From Clostridia bacterium (GTDB taxonomy: Bacteria > Bacillota > Clostridia > Lachnospirales > Lachnospiraceae), in the NCBI GenBank assembly GCA_910575245.1, contig CAJTEN010000028.1, positions 1 to 64,000 on the forward strand: a DNA stretch of 64,000 nucleotides, written 5' to 3'. Position numbers and translations under genes: made by a program. Below are positions 32,082-40,616 of the stretch, one piece after another (position 1 is the first letter of the stretch; the number at the start of each line of letters is the position of its first letter). The notes below the pieces were generated by a model. The model did not search any database, was not told the origin of the DNA, and saw only the letters and a program-made list of their open reading frames with translations.

Positions 32082-32429
32082 GTGGCAAACGGGGATCCAT
32101 TCGCACGTATGGTTAAGATGATGGAGCGCCAGGGCGCGAACATGAATGGTTACGATATGAGCATTGCGAAGGTGGTGAATGTGGATCCGCTGCAGATCAT
32201 CGATAAGGGAAACCTGATTGAACGGAATCTGTCCTGCAACGGCCTGATCACTTCCGATAAAGATGAAGAGTTGGAAGAGATACTTTCGAAAGAAGAGAAT
32301 ATCTCACAGGAATTAAAACAGTTTTTAAAAGACCTTTACAAGGAACTCAGGGCAGAAGCTGGCGACGAGGTACTGGTGCAGAGGGTCAATAACAGCTATT
32401 ACATCTGTGGGAAGGTGGCAAAACGATGA
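32082..32429 (+). CDS. XkdR-like baseplate protein (DUF2577)
   Basis: 115 residues from GTG 32082, which follows GGGAGGCAGGAAG; ATG 32058 in frame is an alternative. Marks are GDPFARMVKMMERQGANMNG and the terminal DEVLVQRVNNSYYICGKVAK, a small OB-like barrel typical of DUF2577. It overlaps the next gene by 4 bp. It is a baseplate wedge or hub component. Confidence 0.8.
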   Translation: MANGDPFARMVKMMERQGANMNGYDMSIAKVVNVDPLQIIDKGNLIERNLSCNGLITSDKDEELEEILSKEENISQELKQFLKDLYKELRAEAGDEVLVQRVNNSYYICGKVAKR

Positions 32430-32863
32430 GTGTATTTCCCTTTACAGTGGATGTGCCGGAACTGGAAGATAAGGAAGAGGAACTGCCGGTCTTCCGGGAA
32501 CTGGCATATGACTATGAGAAGAACTGCCTGCTGCGGAAAGGCGGCAGGCATTACCTGGTAGAAAAGGACGAGGCACTGCAGATATGGATCTACAAAGCGC
32601 TTAAGACAAAGCGGTTTGTCTGGCCGGCTTATACGCATGCCTATGGCAGTGAGATCGAGGATGTGATCGGGATCAGCAATGACCCGGATATCATAGACAG
32701 CGAGATCAGGCGCTACATCACAGAGACACTGATGGTCAATCCATACCTGCAGGAGTTGTCTGATTTTTCTTTTGGCCACGAAAAGGATGTGGTCACAGTG
32801 GGATTTGTGGTGACGACGATATACGGACGTTTTACCCATGAGAGCGAGGTTTACAATGAGTAG
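32426..32863 (+). CDS. XkdS-like baseplate protein (DUF2634, gp25-like)
   Basis: 145 residues. The sequence RELAYDYEKNCLLRKGGRHY with EDEALQIWIYKALKTKRF and YTHAYGSEIEDVIG is the DUF2634 pattern, a gp25/lysozyme-like wedge protein of contractile tails. Its 3' end overlaps the baseplate J gene by 8 bp. It belongs to the xkdQ-R-S-T-U order. Confidence 0.86.
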   Translation: MSVFPFTVDVPELEDKEEELPVFRELAYDYEKNCLLRKGGRHYLVEKDEALQIWIYKALKTKRFVWPAYTHAYGSEIEDVIGISNDPDIIDSEIRRYITETLMVNPYLQELSDFSFGHEKDVVTVGFVVTTIYGRFTHESEVYNE

Positions 32864-33959
32864 GAGTTTTAAGGAGATCCTGGACCGGATGAAGTCCAGG
32901 ATCGAGACGGAAGCGGACAGGCGGGAAGGTACCTGGACAGCGGACAACCTGCAGGCAGTGGCAAATGAGTTGGCACGGATCTATGAGGAGGATATTGATA
33001 CGATCCTGCCGCAGGCTTTTGTCATTACGGCAAGAGGCAGGAACCTGGACAGCTGCTGCAGCGATTACGGTATTACCCGCCGTGAGGCGACAGCGGCGGA
33101 AGTGGTTATACAGCTGCAGGGGGAGCCGGGGGAATATGACTGGCTGCAGCTGTCAGCAGGGGATATCACATTTACAGTGCAGGAGCCTTTTACGATCCCG
33201 CAAAAGGAGAGCGGGGAAGGAGTCGGTACGGTATCCGTCCGGGCAGTATGTGACCAGACCGGGGACATCGGAAACGTGGCAGCTGGGAGCATCGATAAAG
33301 CTGATGACAGCCGGATCACAAAAGTAACAAACCTGGAGGCTGCAGAGGGCGGCTTTGACACAGAGTCAGATGACGCACTGCGTGAGAGGACGTTAGAGCA
33401 TATCCGGATCCCGGCCAACAGCGGGAACATAGCACACTACAGGCAGTGGGCAAAGGAAGTTCCCGGTGTGTCAAAGGTCAGGATATATGACCTTGCCCGG
33501 GGTCCCGGCACGGTGGATGTGGTGCTCATAGCGGACGGTAATGAGGCAGCGCCGCAGAAGCTGGTCGAGGCAGTGGAGGAACATATAGAATCGGTGCGGC
33601 CTATCGGGGCAGATGTGCTTGTTGCAAGCGGACAGGCGGTTGGTTTGAATGTGACAGCAAATGTGACCGTAAAGGCAGGGTATACGTCTGAAAGCATACA
33701 GAACAGTTTTTATCCTTTATTGGCAGCGCATTGTGAAGCGATCGCATTCCAATCCCGGATCATTTCCTATCTGGGGATAGTCAACGTCTTGTTTGACTGT
33801 CCCGGAGTGATAGATGTATCAGGATTTACAATAAATGGAGAGACAAAGAGCCTGCACCTGCAGGACCGGCAGTTTCCTGTAGCGCAGATGCCGGCCATTG
33901 CTGTTTATGAAGATGCTGGGGGATCCGGAGGATGGATCGAGGAGGGAGCAGATGCTTAG
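32856..33959 (+). CDS. baseplate J-like protein (XkdT, gp47 family)
   Basis: 367 residues from ATG 32856. The family pattern is clear: an N-terminal helix RMKSRIETEADRREGTW, the RGRNLDSCCSDYGITRREAT motif, the acidic beta region, and RIPANSGNIAHYRQWAKEVP with GVSKVRIYDLARGPGTVDVV. It forms the wedge arms of the baseplate around the hub. Confidence 0.92.
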   Translation: MSRSFKEILDRMKSRIETEADRREGTWTADNLQAVANELARIYEEDIDTILPQAFVITARGRNLDSCCSDYGITRREATAAEVVIQLQGEPGEYDWLQLSAGDITFTVQEPFTIPQKESGEGVGTVSVRAVCDQTGDIGNVAAGSIDKADDSRITKVTNLEAAEGGFDTESDDALRERTLEHIRIPANSGNIAHYRQWAKEVPGVSKVRIYDLARGPGTVDVVLIADGNEAAPQKLVEAVEEHIESVRPIGADVLVASGQAVGLNVTANVTVKAGYTSESIQNSFYPLLAAHCEAIAFQSRIISYLGIVNVLFDCPGVIDVSGFTINGETKSLHLQDRQFPVAQMPAIAVYEDAGGSGGWIEEGADA

Positions 33960-34479
33960 TAAGAGTGTCCCGCCCTTTGTGGCACAGATGATTGAGATCG
34001 CGCAGCTCTTTACCGCAGAGCAGCCTGAACTTGATAGGATGGAAGCTGATCTGTCAGAACTGCTCCGGCAGTTTTACATCAAGACAGCGACTTATTCCCT
34101 TGACAGGTGGGAGGACGAATTCGGGCTGGAACGGAATACATCCCTGACGCTCATGCAGCGCAGGGCACGGGTACTGGGAAAACTTAACAGCAATCCTCCA
34201 GCGACAGTGCGGATGCTGGAGAACCTGGTGCTGCAGGTTATGGGAGCGAATACCGTGACTATCGTAGAGCACTATGCAGACTACAGCTTCACAGTTTATG
34301 TAAATACGGATTATCTTGTGGAAACGTTTGCGATTGCAAATGAAGCGGTAAGACTTGCAAGGCCCGCACACTTGTCCTATAAATTTGTAAACCGGCTGAT
34401 CAGGAGATCAGTGCAAAGAGTATATTATGGAATCGCAGGCGGATATATAGGGATAGTGAAAGGAGTGGTTGAAGAATGA
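33952..34479 (+). CDS. XkdU-like tail protein (DUF2313)
   Basis: 175 residues from ATG 33952, behind GAGGAGGG, overlapping baseplate J by 8 bp. Marks are SLDRWEDEFGLERNTSLTLM, QRRARVLGKLNSNPPATVRM and a C-terminal RPAHLSYKFVNRL. This is the gpI/XkdU-type baseplate protein that links to the fibres. Confidence 0.86.
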   Translation: MLSKSVPPFVAQMIEIAQLFTAEQPELDRMEADLSELLRQFYIKTATYSLDRWEDEFGLERNTSLTLMQRRARVLGKLNSNPPATVRMLENLVLQVMGANTVTIVEHYADYSFTVYVNTDYLVETFAIANEAVRLARPAHLSYKFVNRLIRRSVQRVYYGIAGGYIGIVKGVVEE

Positions 34480-35549
34480 TATTCTGTCTTACAAATGCTG
34501 GCAGGGAATATATGGCCAGGGTCAATGCCGGCGAGATCGGTATGCACCTGACCAGGGCAGTAACGGGGGCAGGTATCTCTTCCTATCCTGAGATTCTGAC
34601 CAGCGTGGTAGATGAACAGCAGCAGATACAGCTTGATGCGGTACACTCTGACGGGGAATACACGATCATCGAGTGCGTACTCACGAACCTTGAATTGGGA
34701 CGTGAATATATCCTGAAGCAGTTAGGCCTGTATGCTTCCGACGGTATAGAAGAAGGGCTGATCATTATTGGCCAGGATACGAATGGTGACAGGATACCAG
34801 TGCTGTCAGACAAGGAAGTAGAATACCAGTACAGTATCGGGATGCGTATCAGTAATGCTGCAGATGTTACTTTTGACTTTTCGGTCAATGACTTTGTACG
34901 GAAGAAGTATTTCTATGAACACTGTGCAGAGTTTGAGGATTATAAGGATGAAGTAGACAACAGGTTCAAAGCGCTCCCAAGGGTTCGGATCGGGCCGGAG
35001 GGACTGCTCGACAGGAAGGATACGATCCTCTTTGAGACTATGGAAGGAACTGATCTTGTTACGCGGATCCAGGAGCGTGACCATGAAGATGTCCTGCAGA
35101 TATTTGAGTTTGCTTCTATATTTAAGACAGCGGAGCAGCGGGAAAGGCTGCAGAGCAGGGAAGCAGTCAGTATCCTGTTCGGAAAGATAGAACGATGGTT
35201 TGAAGATATGCGGACAGGCTGTTTCAAAGAAGCAGACGATCCGTTCACACTAATGACAGAATCCACATACAAGATTCCTGCAAAGAGACTGCGCGGGAAT
35301 CTGTATGGGTTAATCACAAAAGTCAGGGGACTCATCGTGTTCGAGATAGACAGATACGTGCAGGGGCTTGAAAATCCGCGGGTAGAAAGGACGATGTATG
35401 GTGTCACAACAAGTGCCAGGGCAGATGTAGAACCATCGCCTAATCCCTATGCAGGTGTGTTGAACTGTATCATTTTTCTTGACGGGAGCAGTACTGGTGC
35501 GGCTAGAGAACCGGAAAAGTTATATGGGACAATCAAAACGAAAAAGTAA
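34476..35549 (+). CDS. tail fibre / collar-type baseplate protein
   Basis: 357 residues, overlapping the XkdU gene by 4 bp. The first 150 residues (FCLTNAGREYMARVNAGEIG, LTRAVTGAGISSYPE, IIECVLTNLELGREYILKQL) are like the N-terminal attachment domain of Gram-positive tail fibres that sit on the baseplate. The rest is charged and helical (FASIFKTAEQRERLQSREAV) with a small beta end. It probably carries or anchors the receptor-binding fibres that follow. Confidence 0.72.
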   Translation: MIFCLTNAGREYMARVNAGEIGMHLTRAVTGAGISSYPEILTSVVDEQQQIQLDAVHSDGEYTIIECVLTNLELGREYILKQLGLYASDGIEEGLIIIGQDTNGDRIPVLSDKEVEYQYSIGMRISNAADVTFDFSVNDFVRKKYFYEHCAEFEDYKDEVDNRFKALPRVRIGPEGLLDRKDTILFETMEGTDLVTRIQERDHEDVLQIFEFASIFKTAEQRERLQSREAVSILFGKIERWFEDMRTGCFKEADDPFTLMTESTYKIPAKRLRGNLYGLITKVRGLIVFEIDRYVQGLENPRVERTMYGVTTSARADVEPSPNPYAGVLNCIIFLDGSSTGAAREPEKLYGTIKTKK

Positions 35550-35560
35550 GGAGGTCAGAA

Positions 35561-35830
35561 ATGGCAGGAAAGTATTTGCCAACGGAATTACAGGATGCTG
35601 ATGGTAACGTAGTATATCCGCACACAGACGCAAGCGTTGTCTGGACGCAGGACAACAGAAATGTGGAGGAGGTATTAAAAACCAAGATGGGGCTGGTCAT
35701 TAGTTCCGGGGCAATCCCGGTAGGACAGAGGGAACAGGGGACAATGTATGTTTTTATCGAAGGAGAGGCTGCCGCAAATCCGCAGTCAGTGGCGATGGCG
35801 AGCCCGGCAGTCGGATACAGGACGATTTAG
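35561..35830 (+). CDS. small fibre-associated protein (89 aa)
   Basis: 89 residues behind AAGGAGG. The motif TELQDADGNVVYPHTDASVV and WTQDNRNVEEVLKTK occurs in front of many Gram-positive phage fibres, where it forms a trimerising head. The C-terminus GTMYVFIEGEA is a beta hairpin. It likely forms part of the fibre complex with the collagen-like protein next to it. Confidence 0.6.
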   Translation: MAGKYLPTELQDADGNVVYPHTDASVVWTQDNRNVEEVLKTKMGLVISSGAIPVGQREQGTMYVFIEGEAAANPQSVAMASPAVGYRTI

Positions 35831-35842
35831 GGGGATGCTTTT

Positions 35843-36562
35843 ATGGGTGTGCTAAAGGTCATTGTACAGCTTTATGATAAGGACGGAAACCTTTTAGGCG
35901 ATGCAGATGTACAGACATCCGCAGATCTTGTATTTTTTGAAGACGGGGAGAGTTTTCAATATAAGTTTGATAAAGGCGAACTGAAAGGCATGAGAGGGGA
36001 GCCGGGACCGCAGGGACCGATCGGGCCGACTGGTAAACAAGGGCTGCAGGGTCCGCCAGGTGCAGAAGGCCCGAGAGGCCCTGCAGGGCCAGAAGGACCT
36101 GCAGGACAGAAGGGTATCCAGGGATCTGAGGGCAGACGGGGAAGCGCCTGGTTTTCCGGAATAGATATCACAGGTTTTACGGAGTCTGTAGTGATATTTC
36201 CGGATTTGGATTTTGATTATGATGTAGATGACCTCTATCTTAATACCGATACCGGAGCAGTATATAGATGTTGTGAAGGAGAAGAAGGACTGGGTTGGGT
36301 GTACAAGGGGATCATCAGAGGACCCAAAGGGGATAAAGGTGAAAAGGGAGATAAAGGCGAACCGGGCCCGCAGGGGCCTAAGGGTGCGACAGGTGCAATC
36401 GGCCCGCAGGGGCCTAAGGGTGCGACAGGTGCAACCGGTGCGCAGGGACCAAAAGGTGCGACAGGTGCAACCGGCCCACAGGGGCCTAAGGGAGATTCGA
36501 TCAAAGTCGGGAGTTCCTATGCGGCTGCAACAGAAAAAAATATCTATTTCAAGATCATTTAA
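35843..36562 (+). CDS. collagen-like tail fibre protein
   Basis: 239 residues. A short N-terminal beta domain is followed by two Gly-X-Y runs: residues about 50-97 (GEPGPQGPIGPTGKQG onward) and about 157-221 (GPKGDKGEKGDKGEPG onward). A globular insert with FPDLDFDYDVDDLYLNTDTG lies between them. The repeats would form a collagen triple helix, as in other phage fibres. The second run contains 36 bp tandem DNA repeats. It has a short C-terminal cap. Confidence 0.86.
   Translation: MGVLKVIVQLYDKDGNLLGDADVQTSADLVFFEDGESFQYKFDKGELKGMRGEPGPQGPIGPTGKQGLQGPPGAEGPRGPAGPEGPAGQKGIQGSEGRRGSAWFSGIDITGFTESVVIFPDLDFDYDVDDLYLNTDTGAVYRCCEGEEGLGWVYKGIIRGPKGDKGEKGDKGEPGPQGPKGATGAIGPQGPKGATGATGAQGPKGATGATGPQGPKGDSIKVGSSYAAATEKNIYFKII
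36365..36490 (+). repeat. 36 bp tandem repeats in the collagen-like fibre gene
   Basis: Units at 36365-36400, 36401-36436 and 36437-36472 plus half a unit encode GPQGPKGATGAT-type blocks of 12 residues. The first two units differ at only two bases, so recent copy-number change by slippage is likely. Confidence 0.85.
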
Positions 36563-36580
36563 AAAGGAGGAGATGAATTT

Positions 36581-37258
36581 ATGGCAACATATAATGTGCA
36601 GATCGAAGATTCGGCAGGCAATAAATATCATCCGAAGCCGGATCTTTTAACAACAAAGGAGCAGCTTGCAGCAAATACTGCAGCTGGAAAGTCGGCAGAC
36701 GCATTGGTGGTTAAAGAAATATATAGTAATTTAACGACAAAGCTGCCCGGGCAGTTGAAGCTGATCGCAGAAGGGAGCGGCGCAAATGTAAAGTACTACG
36801 CCCAGCTGGGTGCCGATGCAGCATCAAAAAAACGCTTGGGTAGTGAGGAAAGCATGTTTAAGGATATTGCATATATTTTTAAGGATGGCACTTTTAATAC
36901 CAATGTGGCATCTTATACACTTTATTCAGCATCTATCACAGATAAATGCATTGTAGGTAGCGGATCAGGTGGTGTGTACGGGATCATAGTTAATCCAGGC
37001 AGCTATAAATATTTTACTGTTAAGTGTAAATCAATAACTACGGGCGTAAATAGCGGACAGTTTGGCATAGGAAAATCAAGTGGGAAACTGCCGGGGCTTG
37101 TTTCCAGCGGAACGGGCAGAAGCCATTACAGTTCGATGTGGACCACTGTAGATGCTTGGTCGTATCATACCATGATCGTTTCTGCATCGGCGCCTCTTTA
37201 TTACGTCACTGACTGCATTATAGACAGTATTTTTTTGCATAATGGACTCATCGGATAG
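36581..37258 (+). CDS. C-terminal tail fibre / receptor-binding protein
   Basis: 225 residues behind AAGGAGGAG. The first 85 residues (YNVQIEDSAGNKYHPKPDLL, KEIYSNLTTKLPGQ, AEGSGANVKYYAQLGADAAS) are a conserved fibre base. The rest is Ser, Gly and Tyr rich with beta pattern, suitable as a receptor-binding tip. The base segment 36723-36830 is also present downstream in inverted orientation (37503-37603). This suggests this gene once exchanged its 3' end by inversion, as in phage Mu. Confidence 0.72.
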   Translation: MATYNVQIEDSAGNKYHPKPDLLTTKEQLAANTAAGKSADALVVKEIYSNLTTKLPGQLKLIAEGSGANVKYYAQLGADAASKKRLGSEESMFKDIAYIFKDGTFNTNVASYTLYSASITDKCIVGSGSGGVYGIIVNPGSYKYFTVKCKSITTGVNSGQFGIGKSSGKLPGLVSSGTGRSHYSSMWTTVDAWSYHTMIVSASAPLYYVTDCIIDSIFLHNGLIG

Positions 37259-37329
37259 CAGGATGCAGAACTACCTGAAATAAATGTATGGCTGCCAGAA
37301 TTAGTTAACAGTGACCGTATATTTAACAC

Positions 37330-37603
37330 TTTTTGATGTATTAAAGGCGCTACCTCCACTGTGGCAGTCAAGAGATAACGTTAATATACGATTCCATGTT
37401 TATTGTCATATGATATATCTACAATGAGACTTTGCGTAGGATAAGTTCCGCTTGCTTTAACCGTATATATACATCAACACTGCTGTTACCCAATAATTTT
37501 TTTATGCTGCATCGGCCCCAGCTGGGCATAATACTTTGTATCTGCGCCGCTCCCTTCTGCAATCAGCTTCACACTACTGGGAAGCTGGGACGTTAAATTA
37601 TTA
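37330..37603 (-). pseudogene. inverted, decayed tail fibre 3' fragment
   Basis: The region 37259-37699 has no intact gene. Read on the minus strand, 37503-37603 encodes SELNNNLTSQLPSSVKLIAE followed by GSGADTKYYAQLG, nearly the same as residues of the fibre gene at 36723-36830, at about 80% base identity. Then a one-base deletion and several stops follow. Farther on, frames such as TVKASGTYPTQSLIVDISYD still look like fibre tip sequence down to about 37330. It is a silent alternative fibre end that has decayed. Confidence 0.75.
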
Positions 37604-37699
37604 TTTAATTCGCTTTTAAAACAATTTTAAGAAACTTATCTACATGGGCCGCGAGGCTCTTATTTTATTGGTAGTGAACCGAAGAAAGGAGATGATCTT

Positions 37700-38407
37700 A
37701 TGCTGCATCTAACATATATTGGCGAAGAAGGGAAGCATGCAGTTGACTTTGAGCGGATCAATGATCATATTGTACAGATCTCAGGCGATATCCCTGTAAA
37801 AGGCAATGGTTTTACATTGTCACGTATTGATAATGATGATAAATGGGATTACGCGGACTACAGGACTATTTATCAACTTATTGATGGGGGTGTACAGTAT
37901 TCAAACGATAGATCAGTTTATGTACCGCCGGAGCCTGAACCCGTACCAGATCCAGAGCCTTACATACCAACGCTTGAAGAGGTGCAGGAGGCAAAATTGC
38001 AGGAGATCGGGACTGTGTGCGAACAAATCATTTATGCGGGGGTTGATGTTGCATTACCTAATGGGATAGAGCACTTTAGCCTGACAGAAAAAGACCAGCT
38101 CAACCTGTTTGGGAAACAGGCACAGATGGCTGCAGGGGCTGAACGGTTTGAATATCATCAGGACGGTCATCCGTGCAGGTATTATACAAAAGACGAGATG
38201 CAGATGATTGTTGAGACTGCACTTGGATTTGTCACATATCATACGACGTATTGCAACGCACTCAACATGTGGGTGTTAGCGTTGAAGGATGTAGAAACTG
38301 TAAATGATGTTGTATATGGGTGTGATATTCCTGCAGAGTATCAGAGCGAAGTTCTGAGGGATATTCTGATTAAAATGAAGGAGCAGGATGATGAAGCAGA
38401 TATTTAA
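37700..38407 (+). CDS. tail fibre assembly / accessory protein (DUF4376-like)
   Basis: 235 residues behind AAAGGAG. The N-terminal part (LHLTYIGEEGKHAVDFERIN, VKGNGFTLSRIDNDDKWDY) forms a small beta domain. A Pro/Glu linker (PPEPEPVPDPEPYIPT) leads to a C-terminal helical domain with LTEKDQLNLFGKQAQMAAGA and ETALGFVTYHTTYCNAL, which resembles DUF4376-type proteins beside phage fibres. It probably helps fibre folding or attaches to the fibre. It overlaps the next gene by 20 bp. Confidence 0.65.
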   Translation: MLHLTYIGEEGKHAVDFERINDHIVQISGDIPVKGNGFTLSRIDNDDKWDYADYRTIYQLIDGGVQYSNDRSVYVPPEPEPVPDPEPYIPTLEEVQEAKLQEIGTVCEQIIYAGVDVALPNGIEHFSLTEKDQLNLFGKQAQMAAGAERFEYHQDGHPCRYYTKDEMQMIVETALGFVTYHTTYCNALNMWVLALKDVETVNDVVYGCDIPAEYQSEVLRDILIKMKEQDDEADI

Positions 38408-38813
38408 AGCACTTATGCTCTTACTGATTGGAGGGATGAGTTACGCGCTTGTTGAAATGGCATACAGGGGACATACACATTGGACAATGTTCATTGTTGG
38501 TGGCTTGTGTTTTTATCTGATAGGAATGATCAATGAAATATTACCCTGGGAAATGTCACTGATATGTCAGGGTATGATCGGCGCCATAATTGTGACAGTT
38601 ATAGAATATTTATCTGGGAGTATCATCAATATAGGACTTGGCTGGAACGTTTGGGATTATTCCGATCTGCCGTGTAACTTGCATGGACAGATATGCCTGC
38701 TCTTTTCCGGTTTATGGGTACTTTTATCAATGCCCGCGATCATTTTAGACGATTACTTAAGATACTGGCTCTTCGGAGAAGATGAGCCACATTACACATT
38801 TTTTTGGAGGTAA
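38388..38813 (+). CDS. multi-pass membrane protein of the lysis region
   Basis: 141 residues with four or so predicted membrane segments (FKALMLLLIGGMSYALVEMA, MFIVGGLCFYLIGMINEIL, GMIGAIIVTVIEYLSG, LLFSGLWVLLSMPAIIL). The sequence ILPWEMSLICQGMIGAIIVT and GLGWNVWDYSDLPCN fits the 'putative ABC-transporter type IV' membrane family, which also occurs before phage lysins. It may act with the holin next to it. The function in phages is not known to me. Confidence 0.65.
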   Translation: MMKQIFKALMLLLIGGMSYALVEMAYRGHTHWTMFIVGGLCFYLIGMINEILPWEMSLICQGMIGAIIVTVIEYLSGSIINIGLGWNVWDYSDLPCNLHGQICLLFSGLWVLLSMPAIILDDYLRYWLFGEDEPHYTFFWR

Positions 38814-38820
38814 AATTAGA

Positions 38821-39141
38821 ATGAATATGTCATTAATTGTTATTACGATTTTTTTTGCAGTCTTGTGCTTTGTATGGGCGGTTGAATATTTCCGGACAAA
38901 GACGCTTGATGATATCAGAATGGATGTATACAAGCTCTTCTTGAAAGCAGAGCATGATTTTAAAGAATCACACGCCGGAAAGCAGAAAATGAAGTGGGTG
39001 ATCAGTAAAGCGAGAGGTTTACTGCCTGTCTGGATGCAGATGATTATTACGGAAGAGATGTTTGAGAATATAATACAGTATTGGTTCGACGGGATCAAAG
39101 ACCTGTTGGATGATGGAAAATTAAATGGTATGAATAAATGA
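38821..39141 (+). CDS. holin (LLH-type)
   Basis: 106 residues from ATG 38821 behind GGAGG. One N-terminal membrane segment (LIVITIFFAVLCFVWAVEYF) is followed by a conserved charged part: DIRMDVYKLFLKAEHDFKES, LLPVWMQMIITEEMF and QYWFDGIKDLLDDGKLN. This is the pattern of LL-H family holins. It sits directly before the endolysin gene and would let it pass the membrane at the end of the lytic cycle. Confidence 0.85.
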   Translation: MNMSLIVITIFFAVLCFVWAVEYFRTKTLDDIRMDVYKLFLKAEHDFKESHAGKQKMKWVISKARGLLPVWMQMIITEEMFENIIQYWFDGIKDLLDDGKLNGMNK

Positions 39142-39154
39142 AGGAGATTGAAAA

Positions 39155-39934
39155 ATGAGTGAAAGATATATTGGGATTGATGTATCAGATAATCAAAAAG
39201 TTATTGATTGGAAACTTGTGGCAGCAGAGGGGTGCCAGTTTGCAATATTAAGGAGTGTAAGACATTCTGGTAAAACAGACTATCAGTTTGATGCTAACCT
39301 CAGAGGATGCAGGGAGAATAAAATCCCGGTTGCAGTTTATAAATATACTTATGCAAAGACTAATGAGGAGTCAGAAAAAGAAGCACAGCAAGTCGTAACG
39401 CTGTTAAGAGAAAACAGCCTCGTATGTAAGGTATTTTGGGATGTTGAAGACAGAGATTACCTGTATAAGTTAGGGAAGGCCAAATTGACAGAAGTTATTA
39501 AGGCAGCGCAGCGAGTGGTAGAGAGTGCAGGATTAGAATTTTGTTTATATACGGGATTGTATGTATATAATGAGAATTGGTTCGACTTCGCGCAATTTGA
39601 CTGTCCGTTGTGGATCGCCAGATACCCTGTAAAAGGGACAAAAACATTCAAAGATTTTCCTGCAGAAAAATATACACCATCCGTGGGACGTGAAATTTAT
39701 GGATGGCAGTTTTCGAGTGAGGGTAAAGTCAATGGAATTTCAACGAATGTGGATCTGAATGTATTGTATTATGATCCGGTCACGTTGGGTGGGAAGACAC
39801 ACGCTGAAGATACACAGGTCAAAGATGAGGGTTATGTTTTTATGACAGATGTCATCAGCAAAAACCAGGCACAGCAGTTGCTGAGCACGACAAAGGTCAT
39901 GAATATTCCTGCCAGACTGTATAAATCTGTGTAA
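39155..39934 (+). CDS. GH25 endolysin (N-acetylmuramidase)
   Basis: 259 residues, 13 bp after the holin. It begins YIGIDVSDNQKVIDWKLVAA with the first catalytic Asp, and has KVFWDVEDRDY with the acidic pair. IYGWQFSSEGKVNGISTNVDLN closes the barrel, all typical of glycoside hydrolase family 25. The C-terminal 45 residues are a short tail without a clear wall-binding repeat. It cleaves the cell wall glycan for lysis. Confidence 0.92.
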   Translation: MSERYIGIDVSDNQKVIDWKLVAAEGCQFAILRSVRHSGKTDYQFDANLRGCRENKIPVAVYKYTYAKTNEESEKEAQQVVTLLRENSLVCKVFWDVEDRDYLYKLGKAKLTEVIKAAQRVVESAGLEFCLYTGLYVYNENWFDFAQFDCPLWIARYPVKGTKTFKDFPAEKYTPSVGREIYGWQFSSEGKVNGISTNVDLNVLYYDPVTLGGKTHAEDTQVKDEGYVFMTDVISKNQAQQLLSTTKVMNIPARLYKSV

Positions 39935-40366
39935 AGGCAGCACAAATAGACCTGCCAATAGCAGGCGGGGTATAGAAGAATTTAAAATTCATACATCTTT
40001 TATGGTTATGCTTTACCGCTTCTTGGTTGATAGTGCAGTAAATACGTGTAGTCTCTATATTCTTATGTCCAAGTAGTTCCTGCACTTGTTCTATAGGCAT
40101 ACCGGCATTGAGTAAGTCTGTCGCGCTGGTTCTCCGGAACCGGTGTGGATGGACATTTTCTACATTCGCGTTCAATGCAATTCTGTTAAGAAGGTCTTCC
40201 AGGCTGCGCCGGGTCAGGCGGTTATGAGGGGCTCTGCTGGAAACAAATAATGCAGGGGTGTCATCAGTGCGCATTGCGAGATAATTCTATAGATGGATGT
40301 GTGATTTAGCATTGAGATAAGTAACACGCTCTTTGTTTCCTTTTCCCAGAACTATAATGGCATCTC
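39897..40366 (-). pseudogene. broken tyrosine recombinase (putative fibre invertase)
   Basis: The minus-strand frame from about 40366 down to 39897 encodes IIVLGKGNKERVTYLNAKSH, an in-frame TAG (40287-40289), then TDDTPALFVSSR. The catalytic C-terminus follows with HPHRFRRTSATDLLNAG and ELLGHKNIETTRIYC (Arg, His, His and Tyr of the family). The N-terminal half is missing, and another in-frame stop lies at 40368-40370. It is therefore a remnant. Its place beside the inverted fibre fragment suggests it once switched fibre ends, like Gin in Mu but from the tyrosine family. It overlaps the endolysin 3' end. Confidence 0.85.
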
Positions 40367-40532
40367 CTCAAACTTCGCACTTAAAAAGTACCTGTGCACC
40401 TTGAAAATTCAATCCTAACTGACATAAAAATAGCATGAATCCCTGGGTTTTGGTATAAATCTGAATAATCGAATAGCTGCCAGATATTGAGTTTTCAAGA
40501 AGCATAGGTAAAATATATGTGCGAAGTTTGAG
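40367..40532. repeat. 166 bp nested inverted repeat near the prophage right end
   Basis: CTCAAACTTCGCAC (40367-40380) and CTTGAAAATTCAAT (40400-40413) are matched by ATTGAGTTTTCAAG (40486-40499) and GTGCGAAGTTTGAG (40519-40532). The outer pair is perfect, the inner has one mismatch, and both 19 bp spacers also resemble each other. The centre is a 72 bp unique loop. It sits where the recombinase gene is truncated. It may be a small non-autonomous element or a pair of inverted recombination sites. Confidence 0.6.
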
Positions 40533-40616
40533 TTACTATTTAATTCATTTTTAAAATGGATTGAAATAAAGTTTAAAAGATCATAAAAGAAGGTTTTTTT
40601 GAATGCAAATGAGGAA

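Noticed and set aside
36365..36490. Possible CRISPR array
   Set aside because: The 36 bp repeats are contiguous without unique spacers and code for Gly-X-Y collagen blocks.
39940..39970. Terminator after the endolysin
   Set aside because: CCTGC/GCAGG forms only a 5 bp stem and no T-run follows; the bases belong to the recombinase remnant.
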